Assembly: GCF_030463565.1 (NCBI RefSeq)
Contig: NC_134646.1
Location: forward strand, 45,565,240-45,629,239
Origin: Pelecanus crispus
Taxonomy: Eukaryota > Chordata > Aves > Pelecaniformes > Pelecanidae
Length of the DNA: 64,000 bases
Reading direction: 5' to 3'
Positions 11,226 to 23,300 of the stretch are shown piece after piece (the stretch's first letter is position 1; every line of letters begins with the position of its first letter). Below the pieces are notes generated by a model, which saw only the letters and a list, made by a program, of their open reading frames with translations, did not search any database and was not told the DNA's origin. The translations under genes and the position numbers were made by a program.

Positions 11226-12316
11226 TGTATTTGGTTTGTGCGGCAACGTCTTGGTAGCGGGGGGGCTACAGGGGTGGCTTCTGTGAGAAGCTGCTGGAAG
11301 CTTCCCCTATGTCTGATAGAGCCGATGCCAGCCGGCTCCAAGTCAGACCCGCTGCTGGCCAAGGCTGAGCCCATCAGCGATGGTGGTAGTGCCTCTGGGA
11401 TAACATATTTAAGAAGGGGAAAAAAAAAAAAACCCTAAACTGGGCAGCAGCAGCCAGGGATGAGGAGTGAGAATATGTGAGAGAAACAACTCTGCAGACA
11501 CCAAGGTCATTGGAGAAGAGGGGGAGGAGGTGCTCCAGGTGCTGGAGCAGAGATTCCCCTGCAGCCCCTGGTGCAGCCCATGGTGAGGCAGCTGTGCCCC
11601 TGCAGCCCATGGAGGCCCATGGTGGAGCAGATATCCACCTGCAGCCCGGGGAGGACCCCACGCCAGAGCAGGGGGATGTGCCCAAAGGAGGCTGTGACCC
11701 CGTGGGAAGCCCACGCTGGAGCAGGCTCCTGGCAGGACCTGTGGACCCATGGAGAGAGGAGCCCACGCTGGAGCAGGTTTGCTGGCAGGGCTTGTGACCC
11801 TGTGGGGGACCCACGCTGGAGCAGTCTGCTCCTGAAGGACTGCACCCCGGGGAAGGGACCCACACTGGAGCAGTTCATGAAGAACTGTAGCCCATGGGAA
11901 GGACCCATGTTGGAGAAGTTTGTGGAGGACTGTCTCCCGTGGGAGGGACCCCACACTGGAGTGTGGGAGACAACGTGTGATTAACTGACTGCACCCCCCA
12001 TTCCCCTGTGCCGCTGGCAGGCAGGAGGTAGAAAAAATCGGGAGTGAAGTTGAGCCTAGGAAGAAGGGAGGGGTGGGGGGAAGGTGTTTTTAAGATTTGG
12101 TTTTATTTCTCATTATCCTACTCTGATTTGATTGGTAATAAATCAGTTTTTTTCCCAAGTTGCATCTGTTTTGCCTGTGACAGTAGTAGGTGAGTGATCT
12201 CCCTGTCCTTACCTCGACCCATGAGCCTTTTGTTACATTTTCTGTGCAGCTGAGGAGGGGAGCGGTAGAGCGGCTTTGGTGGGCACCTGGTGTGCAGCCA
12301 GGGTCAACCCACCACA
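11226..12316 (+). mobile_element. Solo LTR of an avian endogenous retrovirus, about 1.09 kb, with internal tandem repeats
   Basis: The left end is TGTATTTGGTTTGTG and the right end is GGTCAACCCACCACA, giving a TGT/ACA terminal pair. Between them lie a TATA-like ATATTTAAG near 11405 and a GC-rich block of degenerate units (about 11540-11960) sharing CCCACGCTGGAGCAG. An AATAAA polyA signal lies near 12138. No gag, pol or env reading frame and no second LTR lie nearby, so this is a solo LTR. The pattern matches a high-copy LTR family I remember from neoavian genomes; I cannot assign a Repbase name. The left boundary could be 2 bp earlier, and no clear target-site duplication was found. Open frames inside it are not genes. 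Confidence 0.75.
11540..11960 (+). repeat. Degenerate minisatellite-like array inside the LTR
   Basis: Units of roughly 45-60 bp each contain a version of CCCACGCTGGAGCAG followed by a short variable part and CCGTGGGA or CCCATGGA. At least six units are readable. Both strands stay open across parts of the array, which produces spurious long frames. Confidence 0.75.
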
Positions 12317-15269
12317 CGCCGCATTTACCGTTGCTTTATCAACCAAAAGTAGGTGTCGTACTTCATTGTTTAAGTGCCCCAACAAACAATTTGTCACGTA
12401 CATTGAACAGAGAACATCTAAAGTTTCTGTACCAATGTTTCTGTATTTTTGCACATAAGAATGAAGCCTTCTAACAGCAGGTCCTTTGATGCCTCCTGTA
12501 ACTAGTGGCTTATTGCGGAAGTGAATTGGCACAAACCGTTAAGGGGCATGTATTACAAATCTTTAAAGCTTTTACAGTACAAAGGCTTATCAGTTTTAAT
12601 CCCGTAACACCTAGATTATTCTTAAAATACAACATTTATTCTTGGACCTTGTTTACTGCTTTAAATCTTTTAATAAAAGCCTGTGTTACATAAACTCTTT
12701 CGTACACCCTCAGTTTCCACTGTACAAGGCAGAATGCTTAAAAAAGGAACAGTGGCTTCAGCTGGATTACTCAAAGACCTGGAAATATGAGTTTTGCACC
12801 AATATCACTAATTTGGTTAAAGGTATGATTTTTTTTTCTTACCGTATTACTTGAATCTTATACAATAAGCTCTATGTGTAGTAATATAGATTAAGTTTTG
12901 TCACACAATTAACTATCTAAAGTTACATTTCAACTATCCTGGTGTAAAACAGATAAAGAAGTAAAAAAAAAACACAGTTTGTAGGTAAGTCCCAATATTC
13001 CTGTGCTTTGGGCTCTGTGCTTTAACACATTTGGACAATAAATTGGAGGCAGAGCAACAGGCAGTAGCACAGCTAGTTGGTGCTGGAGTGGGAAGGGAAA
13101 ATCAGAGATTCAAAAATCAGAGAAAGGAGAGCGCAATAAAAAGAATGGGACTTGTTTCTGGTAAGGAAGGAGAGATTTTGTCACTGTTCTTTATCGCAGC
13201 CAGTTGCTCTTTTGTCAAAAACATCACGGCGTGTGGTGGAATTTGCGGAATTTTTGAAGTGTTTTAAAGGAATCTATTTTTCATTGACATAGTTACAATC
13301 CAAAACAAAGAAAATGTATATTTCCTGTGAAAACTGTATACCAGTGGTTTTCCTTATTATTCCATTTGCTAACAGGATAATTTCAGGTGCTGCACACAAG
13401 TGCACTAACGTACACTTAGCCTTCAGAAGAACGGTACCTGTTGGGGAAGGGAATAGTCATCCCCTTGATGACTTGAACCTTATCATGTGAAGATATAGAT
13501 ACAGTTACAAGCCACATTTCCTTTCCAAAAATAATTACCAATAATACGTTTGCAGTGTGCTTGCAATATATCCAAGGTGATGCATCCAATAATCATTCTT
13601 CTCTCTCAAATTACAAAACGTATCAGTCAAAAGCTAACAGGAACTGGGACATATGGCATCTGAGAGAGGCACAAGCTGCCCTGCTCCCACCTGCGCCTGG
13701 CCCGCCTCGGTGCCAGGAGGGGCCGCCGAGTCCCGCTGACTTCGGAGCCTGGGAGCTGCGAATTCAGGCACACATTTCAAGTTGCTGTAGCTCCTGCTCC
13801 TTCTGCACGCCACTTATAGGTTGTCCATGCTGTGTTTTTGGCACCCATAAGGGATGTAGAGCATGGCTGCCTTCTGTATCATTCAGCTCTGCTTGTGTTC
13901 ATGGCCCGTAAGGGCTAGTGAAGTCTCATGTACAGAGTTGCTGGTCTGGAGCTGCCGTGTCCTTTGAACTGATTTAATTTTTGAAGTTTTACTCTAATCG
14001 GTACACTGTTGCAATACTGCATGGTTTTATGCTTATTTAAAATCTCTCCCTATATAAGCTTTAGTTATATCTGAATACTTCTACTAACCACTACTAGAGT
14101 TTATGTTATAAAATTATAATTTTAGACAACATACTCTACGATGAGTGATTTTTTTTTTTTTTTTACTTCCTGGGGCCCAAGCTTCATGAAAGTTTGCAAA
14201 TCCATCCTGCTTCATACTGCCTGATAAGCCCATCTAGCTGCAGCTCTTTGTATTTTTTCATCCCACATATGATGCAAGATTAAAAGTGACATGATTTCTT
14301 TGTTACTGTAAGCAGGCGTTCATACCAAACGAGGTGGTCATCCCCCTGCACCAGTCACACGGTCCTGACCTTCTGCTGGACCTTCCTGTGTGCTGGGACA
14401 TCACGCAACTGAGTGGTAAAGCAGATCAGGGTTAAACTTCACTGGTTTTCTTGTTGCTGGTCTAGCGACAAACCCAATCCAGTTTGCTGTGCAGCCATAG
14501 AAATGCTTGTACAGGCATAGAGAAGGACAGGGCACAGGTGTGAAAATGAGCATCTTAACGGCAGAAGCAGAACGTCTTTCTCAGCCCCATTACTGTCTTA
14601 TCGTGATCTAATCATGAAACTATGATACTACTCTACCTGAAATTCCGCTTATAAATTAACATATTGGCAAGCATGGCTGGGTAACATAATCAGGCTTTTA
14701 ACTGCTCACAAACTGTACAAAGAGGATCAGAAGCATTTAAAATGCACAAGTGATCTTTCCACCGTACCAAATCACTGGAGCCAGACCCAGAGTGACGTAT
14801 TTTATGCTCACAGTAAGGTCAAATCCATCTGAAGGAATAAAAGGGACCTGAAAAGACATAGCCTAAGAGTCCAGAAATTGCTATTCATGACCCAGATTTC
14901 CACTGAAGAATTCCTGGAACTTACCCTTGTCCCACTTTTCCCAGCTCGTGCTTCCTATGTTCGTCTTTAAGGCCCGCTATCATTGTTACTGGGGTTTTCA
15001 TTTTAACATTATTACATTTTTTGAAAGTGTGAAATCACAAGAAACTCAAAAAAGTGAGTTAAACATCTGTTGCCTGACATTATACAGCAGCAGAGCGTGG
15101 AATTAAACCCAGGCACTCCATGTAGTCTTCAGCTTGGCTGATAACAAAACGGGGTTCGGTATTTTTTCCAGCTCTTATCCAATTCCCCTCTCTAATCACT
15201 GAAACGTGCCCTCAAGGTAACTGTTGTCTGTTACTTTATGCTCAGCTTAGCGTCAGTTCCTGTATCCTT
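12317..15269. other. Intergenic DNA, no gene recognised
   Basis: Mostly AT-rich and unique, with a GC-rich patch near 13670-13770 and a poly(T) run near 14151-14164. A 118-codon frame at 13555-13911 has no recognisable domain and no splice context, so it was not called a gene. Confidence 0.5.
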
Positions 15270-15880
15270 CATTCAGCTGCGACTGTGGGGAGCACGAAGG
15301 GGGACCTACCCTTATTCTCTAATACAGGTTATGCAATCAGATTAAGGAGCCATCTGCAGCGCAAAACGAAGCTGCGCTATAATCGCGTCCGTGGCTCACG
15401 CAGAACTTTGGCTTACGCAGGATCTCTCTCTCCTCGAATCATTCACCGGCCTCCCCGCTACTCCTCTCCTCCTTCTGCAAGTGGAACGCACATGGCAAGC
15501 GATACGGTCAAATATTTCAGCGATTAAATCATTACACTTTGAGTACGGTCAGCTCGAATGCCGTTTCCGAGATTTAAAGGACTATTTGCGGCAGTTCAAA
15601 AGGAAAGCAAAACCTCACCCTTCACTGTGAGCGCTTCGAATGCGCCTGAAGAAAAATAGTAGGTCAAAGCTTGCCGCTTCTGCCGCTCTGCTGTCGACAG
15701 CTGAATTGTTAAATGGCTTAATGCAAACACATCTCTTACGCAGTTGGCTTGTAAAGTCTGGAAACTAAAAATACTTGCTTTTATCAAGTATTTTCACAGT
15801 ATCTCTTTCAGCTAGTCGTATGCACAGCAAGGTCTTGGTTCATGACTAGCGAATATAGTTCCGCATTCTCAGTCTTTTTT
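15270..15880. promoter_or_regulatory. CpG-retaining unique block upstream of the SAP30 island (candidate regulatory element)
   Basis: CpG dinucleotides are frequent here (for example around 15355-15400, 15440-15520 and 15630-15690) although the base composition is balanced and there is no repeat. Methylated bird DNA normally loses CpG, so this suggests an unmethylated or constrained element. Several short plus-strand frames are unrelated to known proteins. It may be an outlying part of the SAP30 promoter island or a separate enhancer. Confidence 0.35.
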
Positions 15881-16871
15881 TGTTGTTGAAGTCACCTTTA
15901 TTAACGCAAAGTCCCTTTAAATGACAAAACTGGAAACTCGCCCTGCAGGTCGCCTTTGTCCTCCAGGATCTTCACTGAAGGAATGCCAGACGGACGCCTG
16001 GTTACACGTGTTTTAAAAGCAGCGTTAACAAAGGCCCGAGCGGCGCCTGTTCTCGGTCCGGAGGCAGGGCGGGCGGCTGCGCTGCGGCTCGGCTCGGCTC
16101 GGCTCGGCGGGAGCTGCCGCCCGCCGGCGGGACCCGCTCTCCAGCCATGGCCGACGGAGAGAGCGGAGAAGGAAAGGCGGCAGCGAGCGACAAGACCGAG
16201 ACGGAAGACAGAAGGGGAAAAAAATAAAACACACAAAAAAACCCTAAAAGACTGTAGAAAATCCTAGACAAGCAGCCTGAGACCTGCGGCTTAGACCGAA
16301 ACATTAGAGCTAGAAAAAGTAAAAGCGGGGGGGGGCGGGTCAATGCCGAAGCGAGAGGCGCAGCCGGAGGGCAGGGAGGAGGAAGCGTGGGCGCCTGAAC
16401 CTCCCCCGGCTGCCGCTCGGTGATGGGCGCTCGGCCGTGCCAGCGGCGGCAGCGATCGCTGCCCCCTCAGGGGCCGCCGCCCGCCCCGCGCTCCCTCAGG
16501 GCCGCCCGGCCTCCCCCGGCCCCTCTTGCCTCCCCGCCGCCGCCGGGCCGGGCCGGGCCGCACGGCCCCTTTCAAATCCCAACGGCCGCGCCGCCGGGGA
16601 GGAGCGACAGCGGGGCGGGGGGGGAGGCGATGGGAACGGGGCCTTTTAAAAGTGGGCTGAGCCGCTGCCGCCGCTCCCGCACGGCGGGCCCGGCCTCCCG
16701 CCGGCGGCGGGGGAAAGGCAGCGCAGCCCTTCGCCGCCGCCGCTGCCGCAAGGGGAAAGAGCAGCGGCTGCCCCGCCGCCACCGCGGGACGGCATCGCCG
16801 GCCTGAGCGCCGCAGAGCGGCACGCCGAGCCCCCCGCCCGCGCTCCCGCCGCCGCCGCCGCCGCGCTGCAC

Positions 16872-17070
16872 CTCGGGAGCTGTAGTTCCCCCGCGGCGGC
16901 CGGCGCGGCGGGGGCGGCGGGGGCCGGGACTGCATTTCCCGAGGCGCCCCGCGGCGGGGGAGCCGGCATGCGCGGCGCGGCGGGGCGGGGCGGGGCGGCG
17001 GGCAGGTTGCTGTTGTTGCATAGGAAACAGCTGAAGAGTCTCCACATGACAGGGGGGGAAGGAGGAAGTG
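16872..17070 (+). promoter_or_regulatory. SAP30: SAP30 core promoter region with paired ZNF143/THAP11-like motifs
   Basis: ACTACAGCTCCC is present on the minus strand at 16886-16875, and ACTGCATTTCCC on the plus strand at 16929-16940. Both match the ACTACAnnTCCC core bound by ZNF143 and THAP11, and they face opposite ways. An ETS-like GGAAGTG lies near 17064. There is no TATA box. This is a normal layout for a CpG-island housekeeping promoter. The start site is probably within 16950-17060. Confidence 0.55.
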
Positions 17071-17334
17071 GGGCGGCCCGCGGGGCGCCGCCGCCGCTCC
17101 GGTAGCCGCGGGGCTCGGGCAGCGGCAGCCGGCGGGGAGAGCCCTTCCCGCGGCGTGCGGGCTGGCCGCCCTCGAGGGCGGGCTTGCGTCCCGCTGCCGC
17201 CGCTGAGGGGAGGCGGGCAGGGAGCGGGGGAGCGCCCCGCCGGGCCGCGGCGCCTCGCCGGGGAAGTTTGGTGCGGGGCGGGATCCCGCCGCCCTCCCGC
17301 GGGCTTCCCGCCGGCCGCGGCGGTGGCGCCGGGC

Positions 17335-20300
17335 ATGAACGGCTTCGCCCCCGAGGAGGTGACCCAGCGCGGGGCGGACCCCGCCGCCGCCGCCGCCGCC
17401 GTGGTGAGCGGCGCGGGCTCCGCCGTGGAGGTGCCGCCGCCGCCAGCGCCGCCGGGGCTGGCTCCGGCCGCCGCCGCGGGCTCGGCGGGCGCCGGGGGTG
17501 CGGGCGGCCCCGGGGCCGGGCAGCTGTGCTGCCTGCGGGAGGAGGGGGAGCGGTGCGGCCGCGCCGCCGGCAACGCCAGCTTCAGCAAGCGGATCCAGAA
17601 GAGCATCTCGCAGAAGAAGGTGAAGATCGAGCTGGACAAGAGCGTAAGTGCGGGGAGCGGCGGGCAGGGCGCAGGCGGGGCCGCCGCCGCCGCCGGCGGG
17701 GCAGCAGACAAAAGCGGCCGGCAGGGCCCGCCGGTGCGTGGCCGGGCAGCGGCGGAGGGTCCGGCCCCGGCCCCGCTCCGCGCGGGCCGCTTGCTCCGAT
17801 GGCTTGCTTGCTTTGGGGGCTTTTAGTAAAGTTTAGGGCTTTTTTTTTTTTTTTTTTTTGCTTTTCTTTTTTGTCGGCGGGGAAGTGTCGTTTCCCCCTT
17901 CCCCGCGGTTTCCCGTAGCACGGTGGAGTTTGGCTGGCGCTGCAGGAGCACGGCCTGAAAGTGCTCTCCCTCTGCGGGAGAGGGTCGGGGGGGAAGCGCC
18001 CGCTCCTCCTGCCTGCTTCTGGGCTTCCCTCCCGCCCCCCAGGAGCCGGGGGCACCGGCTGCGTGTGTGTCCCGTCCCCCCCCCACTCCCGCCGGGTAGC
18101 TGGAGGGGGAAGAAGCGTGGCCGGGAAGCGCTGCTGCTCCTCCTCCTCCTCCTCCTCCCCGGAGCGGAGCCTGCATGGCTCCCGGCGCGCTAGTTTGTGT
18201 CTGTTCCTGGCGAGGGCAGCGCTCGGCTGCTCCGCCTCGTGTTGCAATGTTGCACGTCTCCCCTTGCCACTGTATCTTCCGCCCGGCAGCCATCAGGCGC
18301 CGCGCAGCGCGGCTGGCGCGGCCGGGCAGGGGGGAGCGGACCCCCCCACCCCCCCCCCCCGGCGTAGGGGGCGGCCGCCGGGCCGCCTTCGGGGGCCTTT
18401 CTGCGGCAGGAAAGGCCGGGTGTTTCGGCGGGCTGCTTGCCCTTGCCCGGTACCGCGGGAGGGTTTGCCGGGGCGGGGGCAAAGCGGATTAAAAGGGGCG
18501 GCAGGCGGCGCGACCCTGCTCCGCGCCTCGGCCGGAGCTTCGTGCGCCCCGAGGGACCCCCCCACGGCCCCCCGGCCCGGCCCCGGGGCTCCTCGCCCCG
18601 CAGGCCCGGTCCCTAAAGGCAGCTCCGTGCGTTCGTTGCCATTAAAGCGCGCAACTCTGGAAATCAGGGTTGGTACGCGCCCAGGAGTTCTCCCGAAGCG
18701 TGCAGATCCGTACAAAGGGGAACTTTTTTAAAAGAAAGAAAGGAGGGGGGGGAGGAAAAAAAAAAAAATATATTGCTTGACCTTGCCTAGGTAGTGGAAG
18801 TAAAACAAGGAGGGGGGGCCTATAGATGGGAAATAAGAGCCGGTGGGAAACGAGAGCCGGGTTTTTGCCCTCCAAAGAACAACTGGAAGCTTGCTTTTTG
18901 TTTGTTTGCTTCCCGATTCCCGAGTTGCGATGAGCGGCCGGAGGGAGGGTTGTACTCGCGTGTCTCTGCAGCCTGTTACTACTGAATCAGTCGACTGCAG
19001 CACTTCGGCGTCCTCTGGGCCAAGCCGGTGGCAGTGATCTGTAGCATAACGCATTCTTTATTTAGAAGAATCCAGCAGGAAAGCTTCCTGAACTCAGTCA
19101 ATGTGACTGTGGTTGCTGGAGGGTTGTCTCTGTACACGCATTTATATCATAAGTCTGGGAGGTACTTACATGGATTTGATTGAAAGACGCGGTATTATTC
19201 TTTTAGGCAAGACATCTGTATATTTGCGACTTCCACAAAAATTTAATTCAGAGTGTGAGAAACAGAAGAAAGAGGAAAGGCAGCGATGATGATGGTGACT
19301 CACCAGTGCAAGACATCGACACTCCAGAGGTAGCTACATAGTTGGGGTTTTTTAATTGTTGGTTAAGCTTGTTCTTAATGACTACCGAGTCCGCATGGCT
19401 ACCGCTTTTCCACCCTTGCAGCTCTCCTTCTTTTGGCACATGCGGGAAAGGAAAGGCTCCCCATTCACTCGGTTCTTGATACAACAAAAGCTAACTGAAT
19501 TTTGTCATGTATTTTCTGTGTTAATTGTGCAGAGCAGAATGAAGAAGATTCTCTAGATTATTTTTAAGTGTCTGCTAGTTCTCTCAGAAGATTGCTGTTT
19601 TCAACTTTCGCCGCCTTAGTGCTTCCTCTCCAGCGTGGTGCTTTGCCACGTATCAGCAAACTGTCTTCTGCAGGAGTTGACAACTTGAAGGGAATTGCAC
19701 ATAGGGCTTGGGATATAAATGCTTCACTGCCCCATCCATCTGATCCTTTCCTTCTGTGCTAAATGTGTTGCAGATGGCTCTTGCAGTCATTCTGTTGCCG
19801 TAGTCTAACTAGGGAAGTTTGATGATGGTAGCTCTTTGGTTTTACTCCTTGTTGGGGGGAAAAGATGGTTGGGGAGCTGTGCTAGAAAGGAGTGGAGAAG
19901 GATGGTGATTTTTCCAACCTGTTTTCTCCACTGCAGACCAGTGAAACCTCACCCATTATAAAAGCGAACGGCAGCTTTCAAACCATTTGCATAGTACAGT
20001 GGGAGACTGCTCCTAAGGCTCTTTTTCCTACATGTGTTCTGTATTGTTTCTGCTACAGCCTGGCTTAGCAGGTGCTCTTCAGTTTGCTAATTTTGACCAG
20101 AGGCTGTCATGCCTACTTGGTCCCTTCTAAGAGTGGGTTTTGTTTGGTTGGTTTTTTTAAACACTCTGCAGAAATTGCTCCATAAGTGTTAATTTAATGG
20201 GGTCCTTATGGTCAGCATCTGCAGATAGCAGCATAAGTGATGAAACTTTGTGCAAGAATCCTTGCCTAAAGGCACGTGGCTCCAGTCTGAAGGCTTTGGC

Positions 20301-23300
20301 TAAGAGGATTTTAGGGGATTGGGAGTAGTTTGATGCTGGGCTGTGTTGTTTGTCTGTTAAATACGTGGGATTGCTTCTTTGAAAGTTCTGTCTAAAGCTA
20401 ATGTTCATTTGTGACTTCAGGTAGCTCTCTGGCACAGTGGTAATCACAGCTCTCCTGCAAGCCTGTTTTCTTTTCTCATGCAAGAATTACAAAACAGGTC
20501 ACAACCGATGGATATCTCTAGAACAAGAAAGCAAGTTGTTTTTTTTAAGGGCACTACTGAAGGAAAGAAAACTGCCTGGGAAGTATTTTTGAGAAGCTTC
20601 AGCTGGCCGTTTGGACAATGGCAGTATGTTCATGCCATGTGATTACTGGATGCCTTAGGTGCCCGTTGGCCCTTGACCTTCTTTATTTTCAATTGCTATC
20701 CAGTTTACTAAGGAAAATAAAAATACCACTCTTCTGAAGACTTGTAGGGCCCTTCTGTTTCCATCTCAGTCATGACCATCGTTACCTATTAAAGTGATTC
20801 CTACGGGAGGGGAGGAGGCTTCTGCAGTATTGGTAGCTTCTGGGACTTGGTGGAGAGCTGCTGCTACTCCTCTGCTTGATGCTCTATTGTGTGGGTTCCC
20901 CACTGTGACTTGAGAAGTGGAATTTGGGCCCTGTAAACTTCAGAATACCAAAGGATGCCCAGCCTCTATCATGCAAGGCGGCATTGCATCAAGTCTGGCC
21001 GGGTTACCAAGTACACAGCAGCACTGTTGTTTAAATATTCTGTAGTTGAGGCTGCTAAATTAATTTAAAGCAGAAGTGAATGCCTTAACCAATCTTTAAT
21101 GCAGTGAGTTTGGAGAATACTACTGTAATTGCAGCTGATCTAGCAGAATTTCTCATTCAGCTTGCTTTCCCACTCAGTCATCTGATGAAGCTCTCTTACA
21201 TTGTCAGGGAGGGTAGGAGGGTAAGCTGTTGCTGGGAGAAATGACTGTTGATCAGAGTTCATGGGATTCAAAACCAAGGGAGTACTGGCTTAGAGTTGTG
21301 TATTTGTATCCCTAGGAGGACCTTGTGCAATTCTCTCAACTGTCAACTTGCGCTGAAAAATAGTTTTGGACAACTATGCCCGTGCACATAACTCCTGCAT
21401 TGTGCTTACGTAGCAGGGGTATGTTTGAAGAGCAAGAGCAGCTGTTTTCTTCCCTCACCTCAGGCCAAGAAAACTTTGTGCTCTAAATTTTTTTCCCCTG
21501 ATTCTAATACGTGCTATCTCATGGTGCAGATGTGCTATGTCTTGCTTGTAACTTGTGTAAAATTTGATGGCCGAAATCACAATATAGGGGCCTCATTTGA
21601 ATCAGCATCATCATAGATGTTATATGAAAGTTGTTACTGGGCTTTGTGTTATCATGCTTGAACTGGGGAACAAACAAAATACCCAGAACTGATTAAAGTA
21701 CAATAATAAGTTCCAAGTATTGTCCGCAGTTAAAGGGAGGCAGAGCCATGTGGGGTAAAAATAAAATGCCCCTAAACCGAGCTGAGCTGTTTTCCTTTCC
21801 ACTGGAAGGTGCGGGGTGGAGTTTGCTTTTTGTCAAAATGAGATCTGCTCAGCTGACGGTTTACGCTTTTGTATCTGTGAGATTCCAAAACGTTTTTGAG
21901 AGGTGAACTATTAATGACTGAATCCTTTTCAGTTACATTAGATTGTTTTCCTCCCCCTTCCCTCCTTTTCTTCTAGGTTGATTTATATCAGTTACAAGTA
22001 AACACACTTCGAAGGTACAAAAGACACTTCAAGCTACAGACCAGACCGGGACTTAACAAAGCACAGCTCGTTGAAGTACGTATGAGTGTTTGTTCCATAA
22101 TAGAAAATGCAACTTGCTATGGCATGTGGTTTTCTATACAATGTGATCCTTGCATAAAGAGCATATGTAATCTGGATTTTAGGAGAACAAAAGGGAACTG
22201 CTTATCTAGCTTCCTTCATTGGACACAGCTCCTGAGCCAAGTAAATCAGAAGTAAAAGTTCTTTCCAGAGGAGGGACTCTTAACTTCTGAAAGGAGCATG
22301 TGCTGCTTAAAAACATGAAGTCTGGAGTTGGAACAGTAAGATGATCTGCATGTCCCTTAATATCATAGAATCACAGATTTATAATCAGTCACACCTTCAC
22401 CCAGAGTGTCCTGCTGAAAAGAACTAGAAACTGAGAGGTGACAGTGAAGTTCTAGCAAGGTTCAGACTTTGCTTGAAAAAGCTAGTTAATACAAACATAG
22501 GTGTTTCTTTGTATGTAAAGTATGGAAACGTGAAAAACAGGCTTCTATTAATAATTATGCTAATTAAAACCACTGGAATCTGTTGCCAGAAAACCAGAAC
22601 ATTATGAAATTAGGTTTTTTCTTATCAGTATTTTTAAAAGTGCTGAAGCTGTATGTGAGTACAGCTGGATGCAAGCATCTTTGCTGCATGTGAGAGTAAT
22701 TTTAAAGGAATCCTGCAGTGCAAAGATGCAGTTACAGCATGCTGATGTAAATACGTGGGAGAACTGGTGATCCTCTCTTAACAGGGAGATAGCAATTATT
22801 TTTTCACTTTTGTGCGGTGATATACTCGGTTGTACTTCGGTGCAGACATCTTGTTGGTCTCCCCCTTAATCTGTGTGGATTAAAGGCAAGGTCCTTAAAT
22901 GTGTGGGAGATCTCAAGGCTGAGCTATAAAAGAATAGTGCTGCTGCCACTATGAGTAAGAATTTAAAATCAGTCTTCTGTTTTCTTAGATGTGAGCTGAG
23001 GTACAGCTAGCTCTTGAATTAGCAGGACTGTGATTTGAAAAAGCGCAAGCAGTTTTTGTTCTGCAAAACTAGCATTTCTAAGGTTCTGCTTTAGGTACAG
23101 CTCATGAGATATTTGTGCTAGCTTATGCTTCTTATGCTGCTTGATGTGAATAGGCAAAGCTGCCGTCACGTGCTTTGTTTGACCTGCAGGTATTTGTGAG
23201 CCATAGCTGCAGAACTTCCTTAGTTTACAGTGCATGTGATTCCCTGTGACCTGTCCTAATGCACAATAGACACTCCTCTAGCTGTTACCTAGAAGTCTAC

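Larger units (their letters stand above)
15950..18720. promoter_or_regulatory. SAP30: CpG island over the SAP30 promoter, exon 1 and start of intron 1
   Basis: Dense CpG and GC-rich triplet repeats run through the promoter, the first exon and about 1 kb of intron 1. Many overlapping long frames on both strands, one of 379 codons on the minus strand, are artefacts of this composition. Confidence 0.85.

Noticed and set aside
11374-11984. Overlapping frames of 106-181 codons on both strands
   Set aside because: They follow the tandem units of the solo LTR; the protein-like periodicity comes from DNA repeats.
13555-13911. 118-codon plus-strand frame in a GC-rich patch
   Set aside because: It has no known domain, no good acceptor or donor around it and an unlikely Cys/Ser-rich end.
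16572-17711. 379-codon minus-strand frame over the SAP30 promoter and exon 1
   Set aside because: It is antisense to the SAP30 exon, is low in complexity and has no known domain. It is a composition artefact.
22364-22395. CR1-like string TCATAGAATCACAG, possible reversed CR1 tail
   Set aside because: Only about 15-25 bp match and the following sequence does not continue as CR1.
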